Notes: generated by a model from the letters alone, not told the origin. Counted from the first letter of the stretch, positions 8,981-18,311 are shown. The stretch is DNA of 64,000 nt from Oligosphaera ethanolica (GCF_030814695.1 NZ_JAUSVL010000001.1:5368227-5432226), one strand, 5' to 3'. Numbers and translations are program-made.

Positions 8981-9763
8981 ATGGCCCCCTTCTCAGTCCG
9001 CTTCATCGGTACCTGCACCTGCGTTCCCAGCGGGCCCGACCAGGACAGCACCTGCATGGTTCTGGATCATTCCATCATGATCGACACCGGCTGGAATGGC
9101 GCCATCAACATGCTCGCCCACGGCGAGGACCCCAACTTCATCAATTTCCTCTTCATCACCCACTGCCACCAAGATCACTACATGGGCCTGCCAGGACTGC
9201 TCTTCAGCCAAGTCTTCCGCAATCGCGCCAAGGTCAATAAGGAGCCGTTGGTCATCCTCGGCCCACTGCCCGAAATCAAGCTCGTGGTCGAACGCGCACT
9301 GTACTTCCTGCGCACCGATGTCTATGACGATGTCGCCCCAACACCCGTCGTCGTGCCTCTGCGGCCCGGCAGCAGCTTCGAAACGCCACGCTTCACGGTA
9401 ACGACCTGCCCGACTATCCACCCCGTGTCCGGCCTGTGCTATCGCTTCACGGAGCACGACAGCGGCAAAAGCGTGGTCTTCACCGGCGACACGGCCTACC
9501 TCGAATCACTGGCTCAACACGCCCAAGACTGCGATCTGCTGGTCCACGAGGCCAGCTACGGCCCGAGCCACCACGACCCCAACGGCGTCAACGGCCACTC
9601 CGGCGCACCGGACGCCGCCGCCATCGCCAAACTGGCCAACGCCAAGCGCCTCGCCCTCGTCCACTACAACCCGTCGTCACGCGCTGCCACCACCGCCGCC
9701 GCCCGCGCTATCTTCCCCAATACCGTCGCCCCACTGCCCGGCGAATCCCTGTCTGTGGAGTAA
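8981..9763 (+). CDS. Metallo-beta-lactamase-fold hydrolase (RNase Z-like)
   Basis: 260 residues. The metal motif HCHQDH is at 61-66, followed by later ligands in TIHPVSG, VFTGDTAY and a final His in LALVHYNP. The order matches RNase Z/arylsulfatase-like proteins of the fold, but there is no long exosite arm, so tRNA 3' processing is uncertain. I chose the ATG at 8981 because AGGAG (8969-8973) lies 7 bases upstream, while the ATG at 8975 is too close to it. It is the last gene of the kdsD run and is followed by a strong terminator. Substrate is not assigned. Confidence 0.85.
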   Translation: MAPFSVRFIGTCTCVPSGPDQDSTCMVLDHSIMIDTGWNGAINMLAHGEDPNFINFLFITHCHQDHYMGLPGLLFSQVFRNRAKVNKEPLVILGPLPEIKLVVERALYFLRTDVYDDVAPTPVVVPLRPGSSFETPRFTVTTCPTIHPVSGLCYRFTEHDSGKSVVFTGDTAYLESLAQHAQDCDLLVHEASYGPSHHDPNGVNGHSGAPDAAAIAKLANAKRLALVHYNPSSRAATTAAARAIFPNTVAPLPGESLSVE

Positions 9764-9798
9764 GGCGAGCCCACAATAATAACGGCCCCAACGCATAC

Positions 9799-9842
9799 GG
9801 GGCGGAAAAGTCCATCGGTCTTTCCCGCCCCATTGCATTTTT
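9799..9842 (+). terminator. Rho-independent terminator after the kdsD run
   Basis: A 12-bp stem with one mismatch (GGGGCGGAAAAG with CTTTCCCGCCCC, 9799-9831, 9-base loop) is followed by a T-rich stretch. It sits between the MBL gene and the convergent SGNH hydrolase and could serve both. Confidence 0.8.
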
Positions 9843-9869
9843 ATGAGTGTCCCGGATTTGCCGGCACCC

Positions 9870-10568
9870 TTATTTATGCGCGCTGATGACTTCCCAGATG
9901 GCATCAGCGATGGCGGCCATGCCGCGATCACCCGGATGCCCAGCCACGCCTTTGTGCTCAAACTGCCGCTCAGAACGGGCGAAATACTCTTCCTTGCCGG
10001 CAAAATTGCTGAGATCGACATAGATGCCGCCCGTGGCCACGCAGGCTTCGCGCAACAGGCGGTCTTTCACCGCATGCGGCCAGAAGCTGCCACGCACGAA
10101 GAGCCGGTTCGTCCCATCCGCCCGCAAAGCCGTCATCAAGGCCTGCAGGGCCTTGAGCAAGGCCGCTTCCTGCTCGGGATCACCCGGCGCCGGAATGTTC
10201 TCGCCAATGGCTAACACCACGAGGTCGGGCTTGAACTCCAAGTATTTCTTCAGCACCTCGTTCACATCCGCGCTGGCATAGCCGCGTTCAAAACCGGCGA
10301 TGTTGCCAATCATGAACTCGGGCGCCTGCCCTTGCCGGGCCGTCGTAAATTTCTGCACCAGCAGATGCGCGTAGTCCTTCGCCAAGGCGCTGGCAGCCAT
10401 GCCCCAGTTGTCGTGCCAGCCAATATCCGCCTTGGGACCATGCAAGGTAATGCTGTTGCCCAAAATCAACACCCTGTCGGCTTGCGCCGCCGTTTTCCCT
10501 GGCACCACGCCATCGCCATGCACCGCCAAGGCCAATAACATCACCGCCGCTGGTCCCATGAACCTCAT
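9870..10568 (-). CDS. Secreted SGNH/GDSL-type hydrolase
   Basis: 232 residues from the ATG at 10568, chosen because GAGGAG lies just upstream and because it gives a clean signal peptide (MRFMGPAAVMLLALAVHG). An upstream in-frame start would bury the signal. Block I is ILGNSIT (Ser39), block III is AIGEN, and the C-terminal block is GHPGDRGM, where His takes the catalytic role. This SGNH type is common among secreted carbohydrate esterases of PVC and Bacteroidetes genomes. Deacylation of a glycan is the likely role but the substrate is unknown. It converges on the MBL gene and is divergent from the split gene at 10858. Confidence 0.85.
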   Translation of the reverse strand: MRFMGPAAVMLLALAVHGDGVVPGKTAAQADRVLILGNSITLHGPKADIGWHDNWGMAASALAKDYAHLLVQKFTTARQGQAPEFMIGNIAGFERGYASADVNEVLKKYLEFKPDLVVLAIGENIPAPGDPEQEAALLKALQALMTALRADGTNRLFVRGSFWPHAVKDRLLREACVATGGIYVDLSNFAGKEEYFARSERQFEHKGVAGHPGDRGMAAIADAIWEVISAHK

Positions 10569-11186
10569 GTCGTTCTCTCCTCTGTAGGTTGCCGTAGCGC
10601 CTGCTACCAGGCGTGCAAAAAGTGATCCCAAATATACCGCGATACCCTCCCGCAACAAACCAGAGCGTCCAGACAGTCCAAGGCACGCATAAAAAATCTT
10701 GCGGGAGATATTGCCAAACGCCCATTTTTTTCATAAACTTTCTCCGACTGCACAAAATCTTGCCGCTGCGCTAGCACGGGCGTCCAACATCGGTAGATTA
10801 TGCGCGGTTTTTTTGTCTATTAGCCAATAAATAGAACCAGCCAGACGGAATCCCGCCATGAAAGAAGACAAAGAACAACGAGTAGTCACCATCACCGGCC
10901 AAGTCGATATCTTCGAAGATATGCCCGGAGCCGACGCCGATGCCATTTCCATCCTCTGCCAGGACGGCAATGAATACATCGTCACCACGAGAAAAATGGT
11001 CAAGAGGCTCATGCCCTTCGCTGGCGAAGAAGTCGATATTCTTTTCCAGGGAACCATCAGCAAAGACCACAGCGGCCTCGACATCCTCACCGTGCATAGC
11101 TTCAAAGTCCTCTCCGAGGAAGCACTGGAACTGGTAAGCCCCGCCGTCAAAGAAGCGCCACTACCACGCCCCAAGCACAAAAAAAA

Positions 11187-12811
11187 GGCTCTTCAGGAAA
11201 CTTAGTGGGTAGATTTTTCGACGTTTTGTGCTCAGAACCAAGACAACGCCTTGTCACATGGGGGGAAAAAAGCCAGCTAATCGTACGCATAAAATAGTGT
11301 AACTTGTTGATATTCAACGATCAATTAATGTTCAAATTATGATGCCCGCCCAGCTTTCCATGTCAATTTGTATGGAAGGCAGTCGGAGCAATCTTCCGCT
11401 TCGGTGTTTCTTGTTATTGCAAGAATGCCTTCACTTTTGTTGCACCCGATCATTTTTGTGTTTCATTACCTCATGGCCACGCAATGCCCAGTCAATCACC
11501 TGACCTCGTCATTCACATTGAGCCATGGGAGTCCGCCATGAACTTGGAGTCGTTTTATCAACGCGTGATTAATCCGCCATCGCCCTGGACTGTCTCCAAG
11601 GTCGAAATTTCCGACGACAGTACCCGTGTTGACGTCTGGCTGATCCATCAGGAGCATTATCGCTTTTCGTGTCATGCCTGTCACACCCCATCACCTACTT
11701 ACGACCATGCTCCGGAAAGAACCTGGCAACATCTGGACACCTGCGAGTGCAAGACCTACCTTCATGCCCGTATTCCCCGAGTTCAATGCCCCAAGCATGG
11801 GATCGTCAACAGCGACTTTCCTCTGGCTGATTCACAGATCTCAATTACATACAAGATGGAAAGCAAGTGCATCAAGACCATCCAGGCCTCCAATTTGACC
11901 GATGCGTCCGAACTAACGAGGGTGTCTTGGGACATGTTGGAAAGTATCCGCGATCGGGCCGTCAAGCGAGGGCTTGAGCGACGTGGCGATACGACGCCGG
12001 TCATCATGGGACTTGACGAGAAGCAGGTGTTTTCCAGACATCGCTATTTCACCATTATCACTGACATTGGCAATGGGAGCGTGTTTGACGTGGTGGACAA
12101 GCGGCGCATTGATGACATCAGCCCCTGGTTTGAAAAACGCAAGGAAAGTTTGAAAAACGTCCAGATCGCGGCCATGGACATGAGTGCGGGGTATGAGCGT
12201 ATTGCGTCAAACTTCATGCCCAATGCCGAACTGTGTTTTGATCATTTCCATGTGATGCAGGTCGTCCAAAAGGCAGTGGACAGCACACGAAAGCAAGAAC
12301 AGGCCACGATGAGCGATGAGGACAAGAAAAGCATGTTCGGAGCGCGCCATGATTTTCTGTATGGCAGGGAGAATCTTCCTGACAAAAACAAGGCCAGGTT
12401 CGAAAAAGTTAGACAGATTGCCAAGAAAACGGCGCGGGCATGGGCAATCAAGGAAAACCTTCGCGACATGTGGACAACTTGCCCCGACAAAGAAGAGACG
12501 CCGAAGTATTTCAAACACTGGTACTGGTGGGCGACGCATTCACAAATTCCGGACATGGCAAAAGCCGCCCATACGCTGAAAAACCACTTCTATGGCATAG
12601 TGGCTGCAATCGAACATGGGGTCAGCAATGCCCTGACCGAGGGGCTGAACAGCAAAATTGAGGCTGTCAAGAGAAGTGCATGTGGTTTCAAAAACAAAGA
12701 ATCTTTACGCAATGCAATTCTGTTTCATTGCGGGAAACTTAACCTGCTGCCAGAGGCCGCCAACTAGCACTTGCACTCAAATTTGCAACCCACGGAATTG
12801 CCTGAAGCACC
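11187..12811 (+). mobile_element. ISL3-family insertion sequence, complete, with 8-bp A8 target duplication
   Basis: The left end starts GGCTCTTCAGGAAACTTAGT and the right end, read inward on the other strand, starts GGTGCTTCAGGCAATTCCGT. Over 35 positions about two thirds match, with the GTGGGT core conserved. The element is 1625 bp and is flanked on both sides by AAAAAAAA (11179-11186 and 12812-12819), the 8-bp duplication expected of ISL3. It carries one transposase. Base composition is clearly more AT-rich than the host genes around it, which suggests recent arrival. Confidence 0.93.
11538..12767 (+). CDS. ISL3-family DDE transposase
   Basis: I place the start at the ATG at 11538 (MNLESFYQRVINPP), giving 409 residues. 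An upstream ATG at 11484 in frame adds 18 residues. The N-terminus has the Cys-rich zinc finger of the family (CHACH...CPKHG). The catalytic core shows MGLDEKQ, AAMDMSAGYE and CFDHFHV for the Asp positions, and NALTEGLNSKIEAVKR for the Glu. The protein cuts and rejoins the element ends. It lies 349 bp inside the left inverted repeat. The long leader is AT-rich with small inverted repeats (TTCCAT/ATGGAA near 11357), but no second gene is seen there. It looks intact. Confidence 0.95.
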   Translation: MNLESFYQRVINPPSPWTVSKVEISDDSTRVDVWLIHQEHYRFSCHACHTPSPTYDHAPERTWQHLDTCECKTYLHARIPRVQCPKHGIVNSDFPLADSQISITYKMESKCIKTIQASNLTDASELTRVSWDMLESIRDRAVKRGLERRGDTTPVIMGLDEKQVFSRHRYFTIITDIGNGSVFDVVDKRRIDDISPWFEKRKESLKNVQIAAMDMSAGYERIASNFMPNAELCFDHFHVMQVVQKAVDSTRKQEQATMSDEDKKSMFGARHDFLYGRENLPDKNKARFEKVRQIAKKTARAWAIKENLRDMWTTCPDKEETPKYFKHWYWWATHSQIPDMAKAAHTLKNHFYGIVAAIEHGVSNALTEGLNSKIEAVKRSACGFKNKESLRNAILFHCGKLNLLPEAAN

Positions 12812-12988
12812 AAAAAAAACGACTATGACGATGATGATGAAGAAGAAGACATCGAAGGCGTCGACCACGTCGTCGACGCAGACTGGCATGACGTGGATGA
12901 TGACAACGAGGATGACGACGATCTCGATGATCTCGATGATCTCGATGATCTCGATGACCTCGATGATCTCGATGAGACCGCACCATAA

Positions 12989-13257
12989 GGCCGGAAAAAA
13001 ACGCTGAAGACGCCCGATCAGACTGATCTGGCTGATCATCAGACCGATCAGACCGATCAGACCGATCAAGTCGACGATCCGTCCGATCGGTCCGATCCGT
13101 CCGATCCGTCCGCGATAACCAGAAAGAAGATCCGTCCGATCCGTCCGCGATAACCAGAAAGACGATCCGTCCGATCCGTCCGCGATAACCAGAAAGAATA
13201 TCCGTCCGCTCCGTCCGCGCTATGCCCGTCCCATTTCCTCTGGAGGAGAACCGCCAC
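12989..13257. repeat. 9-bp minisatellite (GATCCGTCC-like) with three copies of a conserved tail
   Basis: Irregular GATCAGACC and GATCCGTCC units run from about 13018 to 13215. The later part holds three direct copies of two 9-mers followed by a tail GCGATAACCAGAAAGA. The same kind of array with a related tail occurs near 38596 and 55862. The last 15 bases before the next gene contain its ribosome binding site (GGAGGAG). Confidence 0.85.
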
Positions 13258-14169
13258 ATGATGCGTTATGCCGATAGCAGCCGCCGACCCAATTTCAGCA
13301 AAGACCCGGCCGTCGTCCGCCTTCACGGCCGCTATCTGCTGTATTATTCCATACCGCCGCACGGGGATGGCCGTACCGACGATGGCTGGGGCATCGGCGT
13401 CGCTGAAAGCCACGACCTGGACAATTGGCAGCCCATCGCTGCCCTGTCGCCCTTCGGCCTCTACGAGAAAAAAGGCTTCTGCGCCCCCGGCGCCATCGTT
13501 CTCAACGGCCGCGTTCATCTCTTCTACCAGACCTACGGCAATGGCCGCCATGACGCCATCTGCCACGCCAGTTCCAGCGACGGCGTGACCTTCGAACGCA
13601 ATCCCGGCAATCCCGTCTTCAAAGCCTCTGGCAACTGGAACTGTGGCCGCGCCATTGACGCCGACGTCGTCGTCAACGGCGATCAGCTACTGCTCTACTG
13701 GGCCACGCGCGATCCGGATTTCAAACAGCAACTCATAGGAGTCGCAGCCGCACCGCTGTCCTCCTCTTTCGGTCCTAACGACTGGCAACAGCTCTGTGAC
13801 CAGAGTATCCTGCGTCCAGAACTGCCGTGGGAAGGCGATTGCATCGAAGGCCCAGCGCTCTTCCGTCACAACAGCGTCCTGCACATGTTCTACGCCGGCG
13901 CCTACAACAACTGGCCACAGCAAATCGGTTGCGCCCGCAGCCTCGATGGTGTACACTGGCAACGCCTCTCGGACAAGCCGGTGCTCCCGAACGGCGCCCC
14001 CGGAACCTGGAACGCCTGCGAATCAGGACACCCCTTCGCCTTCACCGACGACGACGGCAGCGTCCATCTCTTCTTCCAAGGCAACAACGACATGGGCAAG
14101 ACATGGTTTATCTCACGCCTGCGCGTGCTATGGGACGAGGACAAAGACCTGCCAAGGTTCCAACTCTAA
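13258..14169 (+). CDS. GH43/GH32-like five-bladed propeller glycosidase
   Basis: 303 residues from the ATG at 13258, with GGAGGAG 9 bases upstream. Clan-like positions are Asp16 in NFSKDPAVVRLHGRYLLYYS, the Asp in GRAIDADVV, and the Glu in CIEGPALF, in the order expected of GH43-type enzymes. Repeated blades (VHLFYQTYGNG, LHMFYAGAYNN, VHLFFQGNN) support a beta-propeller. No signal peptide is visible, so it should act in the cytoplasm on imported oligosaccharide. Substrate is not predictable, and a GH130-like phosphorylase is less likely given the EGP motif. It is flanked by minisatellites on both sides. Confidence 0.8.
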   Translation: MMRYADSSRRPNFSKDPAVVRLHGRYLLYYSIPPHGDGRTDDGWGIGVAESHDLDNWQPIAALSPFGLYEKKGFCAPGAIVLNGRVHLFYQTYGNGRHDAICHASSSDGVTFERNPGNPVFKASGNWNCGRAIDADVVVNGDQLLLYWATRDPDFKQQLIGVAAAPLSSSFGPNDWQQLCDQSILRPELPWEGDCIEGPALFRHNSVLHMFYAGAYNNWPQQIGCARSLDGVHWQRLSDKPVLPNGAPGTWNACESGHPFAFTDDDGSVHLFFQGNNDMGKTWFISRLRVLWDEDKDLPRFQL

Positions 14170-14199
14170 ACGCCATTCCGCACAATATGCGTAATCTAT

Positions 14200-14730
14200 G
14201 GGGCGATCTGCCGATCGCCACTACCTCGCGACTTCCTACCGGCGGCGTGAATTGCTGCGCAGCAGCAAGACATGCCGCCAAAAACAATCTGCGCTAATCG
14301 ACGTCATCTGCGGATAAAAAAACGTCTTCTGCGCGCCTTCGCGCCTTCGCGTGAGAAAAAACGTCTTCTGCGCGCCTTCGCGCCTTCGCGTGAGAAAAAA
14401 AAGGGGCGACCTGCCGATCGCCCCTACAAATTCGCGACTTCCTACCGGCGGTGTGACTTGCTGCGCAGCAGCAAGACATGCCGCCAAAAGCAATCTGCGC
14501 TAATCGGCGTCATCTGCGGATAAAAAAACGTCTTCTTCGCGCCTTCGCGCCTTCGCGTGAGAAAAAACGTCTTCTTCGCGCCTTCGCGCCTTCGCGTGAG
14601 AAAAAAAGGGGCGACCTGCCGATCGCCCCTACAAATTCGCGACTTCCTACCGGCGGCGTGACTTGCTGCGCAGCAGCAAGACATGCCGCCAAAAGCAATC
14701 TGCGCTAATCTGCGTCATCTGCGGATATAA
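14200..14730. repeat. About 203-bp tandem direct repeat, 2.6 copies, with CGCCTTCG minisatellite
   Basis: Units begin near 14200, 14402 and 14607. Each holds a stem GGGGCGA/TCGCCCC, a hairpin CTTGCTGC/GCAGCAAG, the text CTGCGCTAATC...GTCATCTGCGGATA, and then two runs of the 8-mer CGCCTTCG ending in CGTGAGAAAAA. The third unit lacks the 8-mer part. Related text recurs near 19901 and 45330. No gene lies here. Open frames in it are repeat translations. Confidence 0.9.
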
Positions 14731-14751
14731 AAAGCATTCTGCAGATGGTGC

Positions 14752-17163
14752 TTATTGCCGCGTGAACGAAGGCTTTTCGCGGTTTGCTGGGTGCCAGCGA
14801 ATGACATCGCGATGCGTTGGCCAGGTCACCGTGATCTCCACCGCGTCGGCGCTGCGCGCGAAGCCCACCGCCGGCTCGGCCTGCTCCCCCGGCAGCGGCA
14901 CCAGCACCGCCACAAAAAGCGGATTGACCGCCGTCGTGTCGATGCCAAAGCGGGGAAAGTGTGCCGGTTGCCGGCCATCCGTCGGCCGGAATGCGTCCAC
15001 AACCGGTGCCGCCAGTGGCGCAGCAGCATCAACAGCCAGCAGTAGCCGCGACAAAGCCGCCGATTCGTCCGCCACCTGCCGCCGGACCATGCCGCCGGCG
15101 ACCTCCGCGTGGTCCACGCGCAGACCGATATGCTCACTGTCACCGTCCTGCGGCGGCAGCAACGCTTCGGCGTCACGCGTAAGCACGACCATGCTCAGCG
15201 CGGCTTCGGGCTCGCGAGTCATGAAACGCAGGCGATGCTTGCCAGCAGGCAGCGTGACCCGCCATGGCGTCTTATCAGTGACGCCAGTCGTCACCTGCGC
15301 CCAATTCCAGGTGCGGTTACCCGGCATGTGCCAGTCTATTGGCGCTTGCTCGTCAATCTGCACCACAAAGGAATCGCTCTTGCCGTTGTCTACACCCATG
15401 GCGCGGACTAAACCCCACAGATACCAGTCGCCGGCCGCCGCCGTCTCAAACTCCCAACTGCAGCTGCCGGTTGCGGCGGCCGCGCTTGCCGACAGCGGCT
15501 TGCTCGGATCAAGCTTGCCTACGGGCGTCCACGCGTAGCTCTCACCCTCCGGCCGGTGTTTATTCCGGAACAACGCGCCGTTGGGCCGCGTGTCGATCGC
15601 CACATTGCCCCAGGTCAGCATCTGCCAAGTGTAACGGTGCTCGGCAGCGTCCTTGCGGATATCGTCAAAGACCACCGCGTAGGCCGGTGCGCCTTGTTCC
15701 GGCTGCACATACAAATGATGCCGCAACGCCAGCTCGGCGCCAGCGCCGGGCATGCCGCGGTTGTTTTTCTGGTACGCCTCGGTGCAATCCGCCAAGGCGT
15801 AGCCGCCTGGCGCTTCACCGTTATAGGCCACGATCGTGCCGTTGGTGCCGTGGCCGTTGCCGCTGCGCGCCTGGCCCTTGCCGTCAATCAGCACGCAGTT
15901 GTGCGCCTGGGTGTGGCAGCGGCTGTCCTCAAAATGGCTGTCGTTGCCATAGCCGGTGTCCACGGCCCAATTCTGACCATAGGCGTACAGCGTGAAATGG
16001 CCCTTGTCACCTTGATTATGCGTGGTCGGATAATACGGCCCGGCTTCGGTGCTGAACATCACGTCGCGATCCGACCAGCCACTGCGCCAGACGCAAAGCC
16101 CGCGATCCGGAAAATGCTGATGCAAGGGCAACAGCCCCGTCGGCGGCGTCGACGGCGGCAAATCATCACCAAAAATAACCGAGTAGGGATAGGCGTCCAC
16201 GCCCGATGTCTCCCACAGCCAAGCCGCTAGACCATCGCGATTCGCCAAGGCCAGCAGCAAGCATTCGCGGTTTACCCGCCCGTAATTACTGTCGTTGCGG
16301 GCATCCATGATATTCGTGCCCGGCAGCAACGACTGCGCATAAAAACGCGGCAGCTGCTTGACATGCGGATGCTTGAAAAGATCCTCGCCACCACGCTCCC
16401 GCAACAGCCAAGCGAAAAGCAGGCTGTTGCTCAGGCCGTACTGTGAATAACCCGCGCCCTCCACGTAGGCACCCTCGCTGTCGATGCTCACATCAAACCA
16501 GCGCTTCATGATGCGAATGCACTCGCCCTGCTTCGACGCAATGCCCGGATAGTCCGCAAAGGCCATGGTCAGCAAACCCGCCGCACCACCACAGACGCCG
16601 TTGTAGTTGTGGATGCCATGCCACCAGATCTTCGGATTGTCCGCCTCGCTGAGAAAATTGTCCACGTAGGCTTCAGACACAACTGCAACCTGATCGCGCT
16701 GCTCAGGCGTCATCGCACCAGCAAAAAAGCCGTAGCCGATAGCGATGCCGCGCATGATGTCCCCGCGACCACCGGCAAAGCCCTTGAGCACATACGGCTG
16801 CGCAACCGGAAAATTCGCCAGCGTCCCGCAAAGCAACTCAATGCCCTTCTCCGCATAGCGTTCGTCGCCGCTGCCCACCCACGCGAAGCCCAGCGCCTCA
16901 CTCCAGTCATTCAGACGCCGACCGACCACGTGCGGGAAAGCCGTCGTCGAGTGCTTGGTATCGCGACCACTGGGCTTGAGGTCGTCAACCGTCATCGGTC
17001 GGGCCTTGAGATAGCCATCGGCCTTCTTGAGCAAATTCACATACTCGGGGTGCTCGCGGAGCTGCTGGCGTCTCGCGTCGCTGAAGCTCAATAAAGGCTG
17101 TTGGGCCGATGCGGCCAGAGACAAGCTGACGCCGCCAATGATACTGAGGAGAGCAAAACGCAT
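14752..17163 (-). CDS. Secreted heparinase II/III-like polysaccharide lyase
   Basis: 803 residues from the ATG at 17163 (AAGGAC upstream). The start gives a signal peptide, MRFALLSIIGGVSLSLAASA. The N-terminal half is an alpha-helical toroid with HGIHNYNGVCGGAAGLL and VEGAGYSQYGLSN (catalytic Tyr/His region). The middle beta-sandwich has HNQGDKGHFTLYAYG and CHTQAHNCVLIDG, which are hallmark segments of heparinase II/III and oligo-alginate lyase proteins. The C-terminal 250 residues form an additional carbohydrate-binding-like beta domain. It should cleave uronic-acid polysaccharides by beta-elimination outside the cytoplasm. Whether the substrate is alginate, heparin-like or other is open. 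Confidence 0.87.
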   Translation of the reverse strand: MRFALLSIIGGVSLSLAASAQQPLLSFSDARRQQLREHPEYVNLLKKADGYLKARPMTVDDLKPSGRDTKHSTTAFPHVVGRRLNDWSEALGFAWVGSGDERYAEKGIELLCGTLANFPVAQPYVLKGFAGGRGDIMRGIAIGYGFFAGAMTPEQRDQVAVVSEAYVDNFLSEADNPKIWWHGIHNYNGVCGGAAGLLTMAFADYPGIASKQGECIRIMKRWFDVSIDSEGAYVEGAGYSQYGLSNSLLFAWLLRERGGEDLFKHPHVKQLPRFYAQSLLPGTNIMDARNDSNYGRVNRECLLLALANRDGLAAWLWETSGVDAYPYSVIFGDDLPPSTPPTGLLPLHQHFPDRGLCVWRSGWSDRDVMFSTEAGPYYPTTHNQGDKGHFTLYAYGQNWAVDTGYGNDSHFEDSRCHTQAHNCVLIDGKGQARSGNGHGTNGTIVAYNGEAPGGYALADCTEAYQKNNRGMPGAGAELALRHHLYVQPEQGAPAYAVVFDDIRKDAAEHRYTWQMLTWGNVAIDTRPNGALFRNKHRPEGESYAWTPVGKLDPSKPLSASAAAATGSCSWEFETAAAGDWYLWGLVRAMGVDNGKSDSFVVQIDEQAPIDWHMPGNRTWNWAQVTTGVTDKTPWRVTLPAGKHRLRFMTREPEAALSMVVLTRDAEALLPPQDGDSEHIGLRVDHAEVAGGMVRRQVADESAALSRLLLAVDAAAPLAAPVVDAFRPTDGRQPAHFPRFGIDTTAVNPLFVAVLVPLPGEQAEPAVGFARSADAVEITVTWPTHRDVIRWHPANREKPSFTRQ

Positions 17164-17315
17164 GGCTGATAAGGTCCTTTTTGGCTGGAACACCGGAGCA
17201 TTGCGCTAGAAAACTAGCGCGCCGCCGGGTTCATGGTGGCTTGAGCCACGGGGATGGAGCATACCCGTAGCAGTGACTAATCGCGAAAAGGGTGGCCGAC
17301 GTCATCCGTCCTGCC

Positions 17316-18311
17316 TTATGCCAGCGTCGCCGCCATAGCCTCAGTGACCTGCCATTGCAGTTTCTCGCCACGCACGTAACGCCGGCATTCTTCCACCGCA
17401 TAACGGCCCATGCGCCGGCATTCTTGGTTGAGCGACCCCGCAATATGCGGCGTGAGTACCACATTCGGCAACGTGTACAGCGGCGAACCGGGCTTCGGCG
17501 GTTCCGGATAGGTCACATCCAACACCGCCATGAGATCCGTGCGTTCCTGCAGCACCTCAATCATCCCCGCTTCGTCAACCACCGCGCCGCGAGCCGTATT
17601 GATGAAGGTCGCATCACGCTTCATCAAGGCAAAATGCCGGCCCTGAATCATCTTCTCAGTCTCTTTTAGCCAAGGCGTGTGCAAGGACACGACGTCTGCC
17701 CGCGCGAAGACCTCGTCCAGCCCAACCAACTCGACGCCGAGCGCCGCCGCCGCCTCGGCTTTCACAAATGGATCATAGGCGATGACTTTCACCTCGTAAG
17801 CCCGCAGGCGCTCGGCAACCATGCGGCCGATCATCCCCAGCGATACCAGACCAACTGTGCTGCCGTACAGCCCCGGCACCGCCCGCTTCGCCGGCAGACG
17901 ACCCTCGCGCTTCCCGGCCAACACGTAATGCCAGCCCAGCTTCAGCGAAAAGACAATCTCCGCCACCGTGAACTCCGCCACCGGTATGCCGTTGGCCCCC
18001 CAGGAGCTGGTCACCACAATCCCCCGCTGCCACAACGCCTCACTGACCATCGCCTTCACCGACCCAGCACCATAAAATACCGCCCGCAAGGCCGGCGCCG
18101 CCGCCAAAAACGCCGCGTCCATGTGCGGCGCGCCCCAACCGGAAAAGATTACCTCGGCCTCACGCAACAGCGACGGCGCCGCCGCCAGACTCTCCTTCGT
18201 CTGCGGTGGCGCCATCACCTCGCAAAGCTCGGCTATCGCCGCGCGCTCCTCAGGACCATAGATCAAATCATAACTCGACGCATTGAGCACAAACAAAGCT
18301 TTGGGACGCAT
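17316..18311 (-). CDS. D-isomer-specific 2-hydroxyacid dehydrogenase family protein
   Basis: 331 residues from the ATG at 18311 (GAGGAA upstream). The frame stays open further upstream only because it runs through three tRNA genes. The Rossmann loop reads VGLVSLGMIGR, with Ser where the first Gly of GxGxxG usually sits. The catalytic triad is present as Arg in NTARGAVVDE, Glu in VTYPEPP and His in LTPHIAGS. It is an NAD(P)-dependent oxidoreductase of the phosphoglycerate/glyoxylate reductase superfamily. Such genes often accompany uronate or glycan cleavage products, which fits the lyase gene downstream (153 bp gap, same strand). Substrate is unknown. Confidence 0.88.
   Translation of the reverse strand: MRPKALFVLNASSYDLIYGPEERAAIAELCEVMAPPQTKESLAAAPSLLREAEVIFSGWGAPHMDAAFLAAAPALRAVFYGAGSVKAMVSEALWQRGIVVTSSWGANGIPVAEFTVAEIVFSLKLGWHYVLAGKREGRLPAKRAVPGLYGSTVGLVSLGMIGRMVAERLRAYEVKVIAYDPFVKAEAAAALGVELVGLDEVFARADVVSLHTPWLKETEKMIQGRHFALMKRDATFINTARGAVVDEAGMIEVLQERTDLMAVLDVTYPEPPKPGSPLYTLPNVVLTPHIAGSLNQECRRMGRYAVEECRRYVRGEKLQWQVTEAMAATLA

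Larger units (their letters stand above)
10858..12988 (+). pseudogene. Small acidic-tail protein gene interrupted by an ISL3 element
   Basis: The 5' part (10858-11186) encodes about 109 residues of an unfamiliar beta-rich protein (TITGQVDIFEDMPG, VDILFQGTIS) and currently reads a few IS codons to a stop at 11205. The 3' part (12820-12988) is directly after the IS. Removing the IS and one copy of its A8 target duplication (11187-12819) gives 498 nt, exactly 166 codons. The frame continues through the A run into NDYDDDDEEEDIEG and a C-terminal (LDD)n tail ending ETAP before TAA at 12986. That the downstream frame is open and acidic is strong evidence for a once-intact 165-residue protein. The truncated product may still be made. 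Its function is unknown. The start is the ATG at 10858. Confidence 0.85.

Noticed and set aside
12771..13007. Met/Thr/Lys-rich open frame after the ISL3 transposase
   Set aside because: It is an alternative frame of the acidic tail. The frame reading DDDDEEED joins exactly with the 5' gene part after IS removal.
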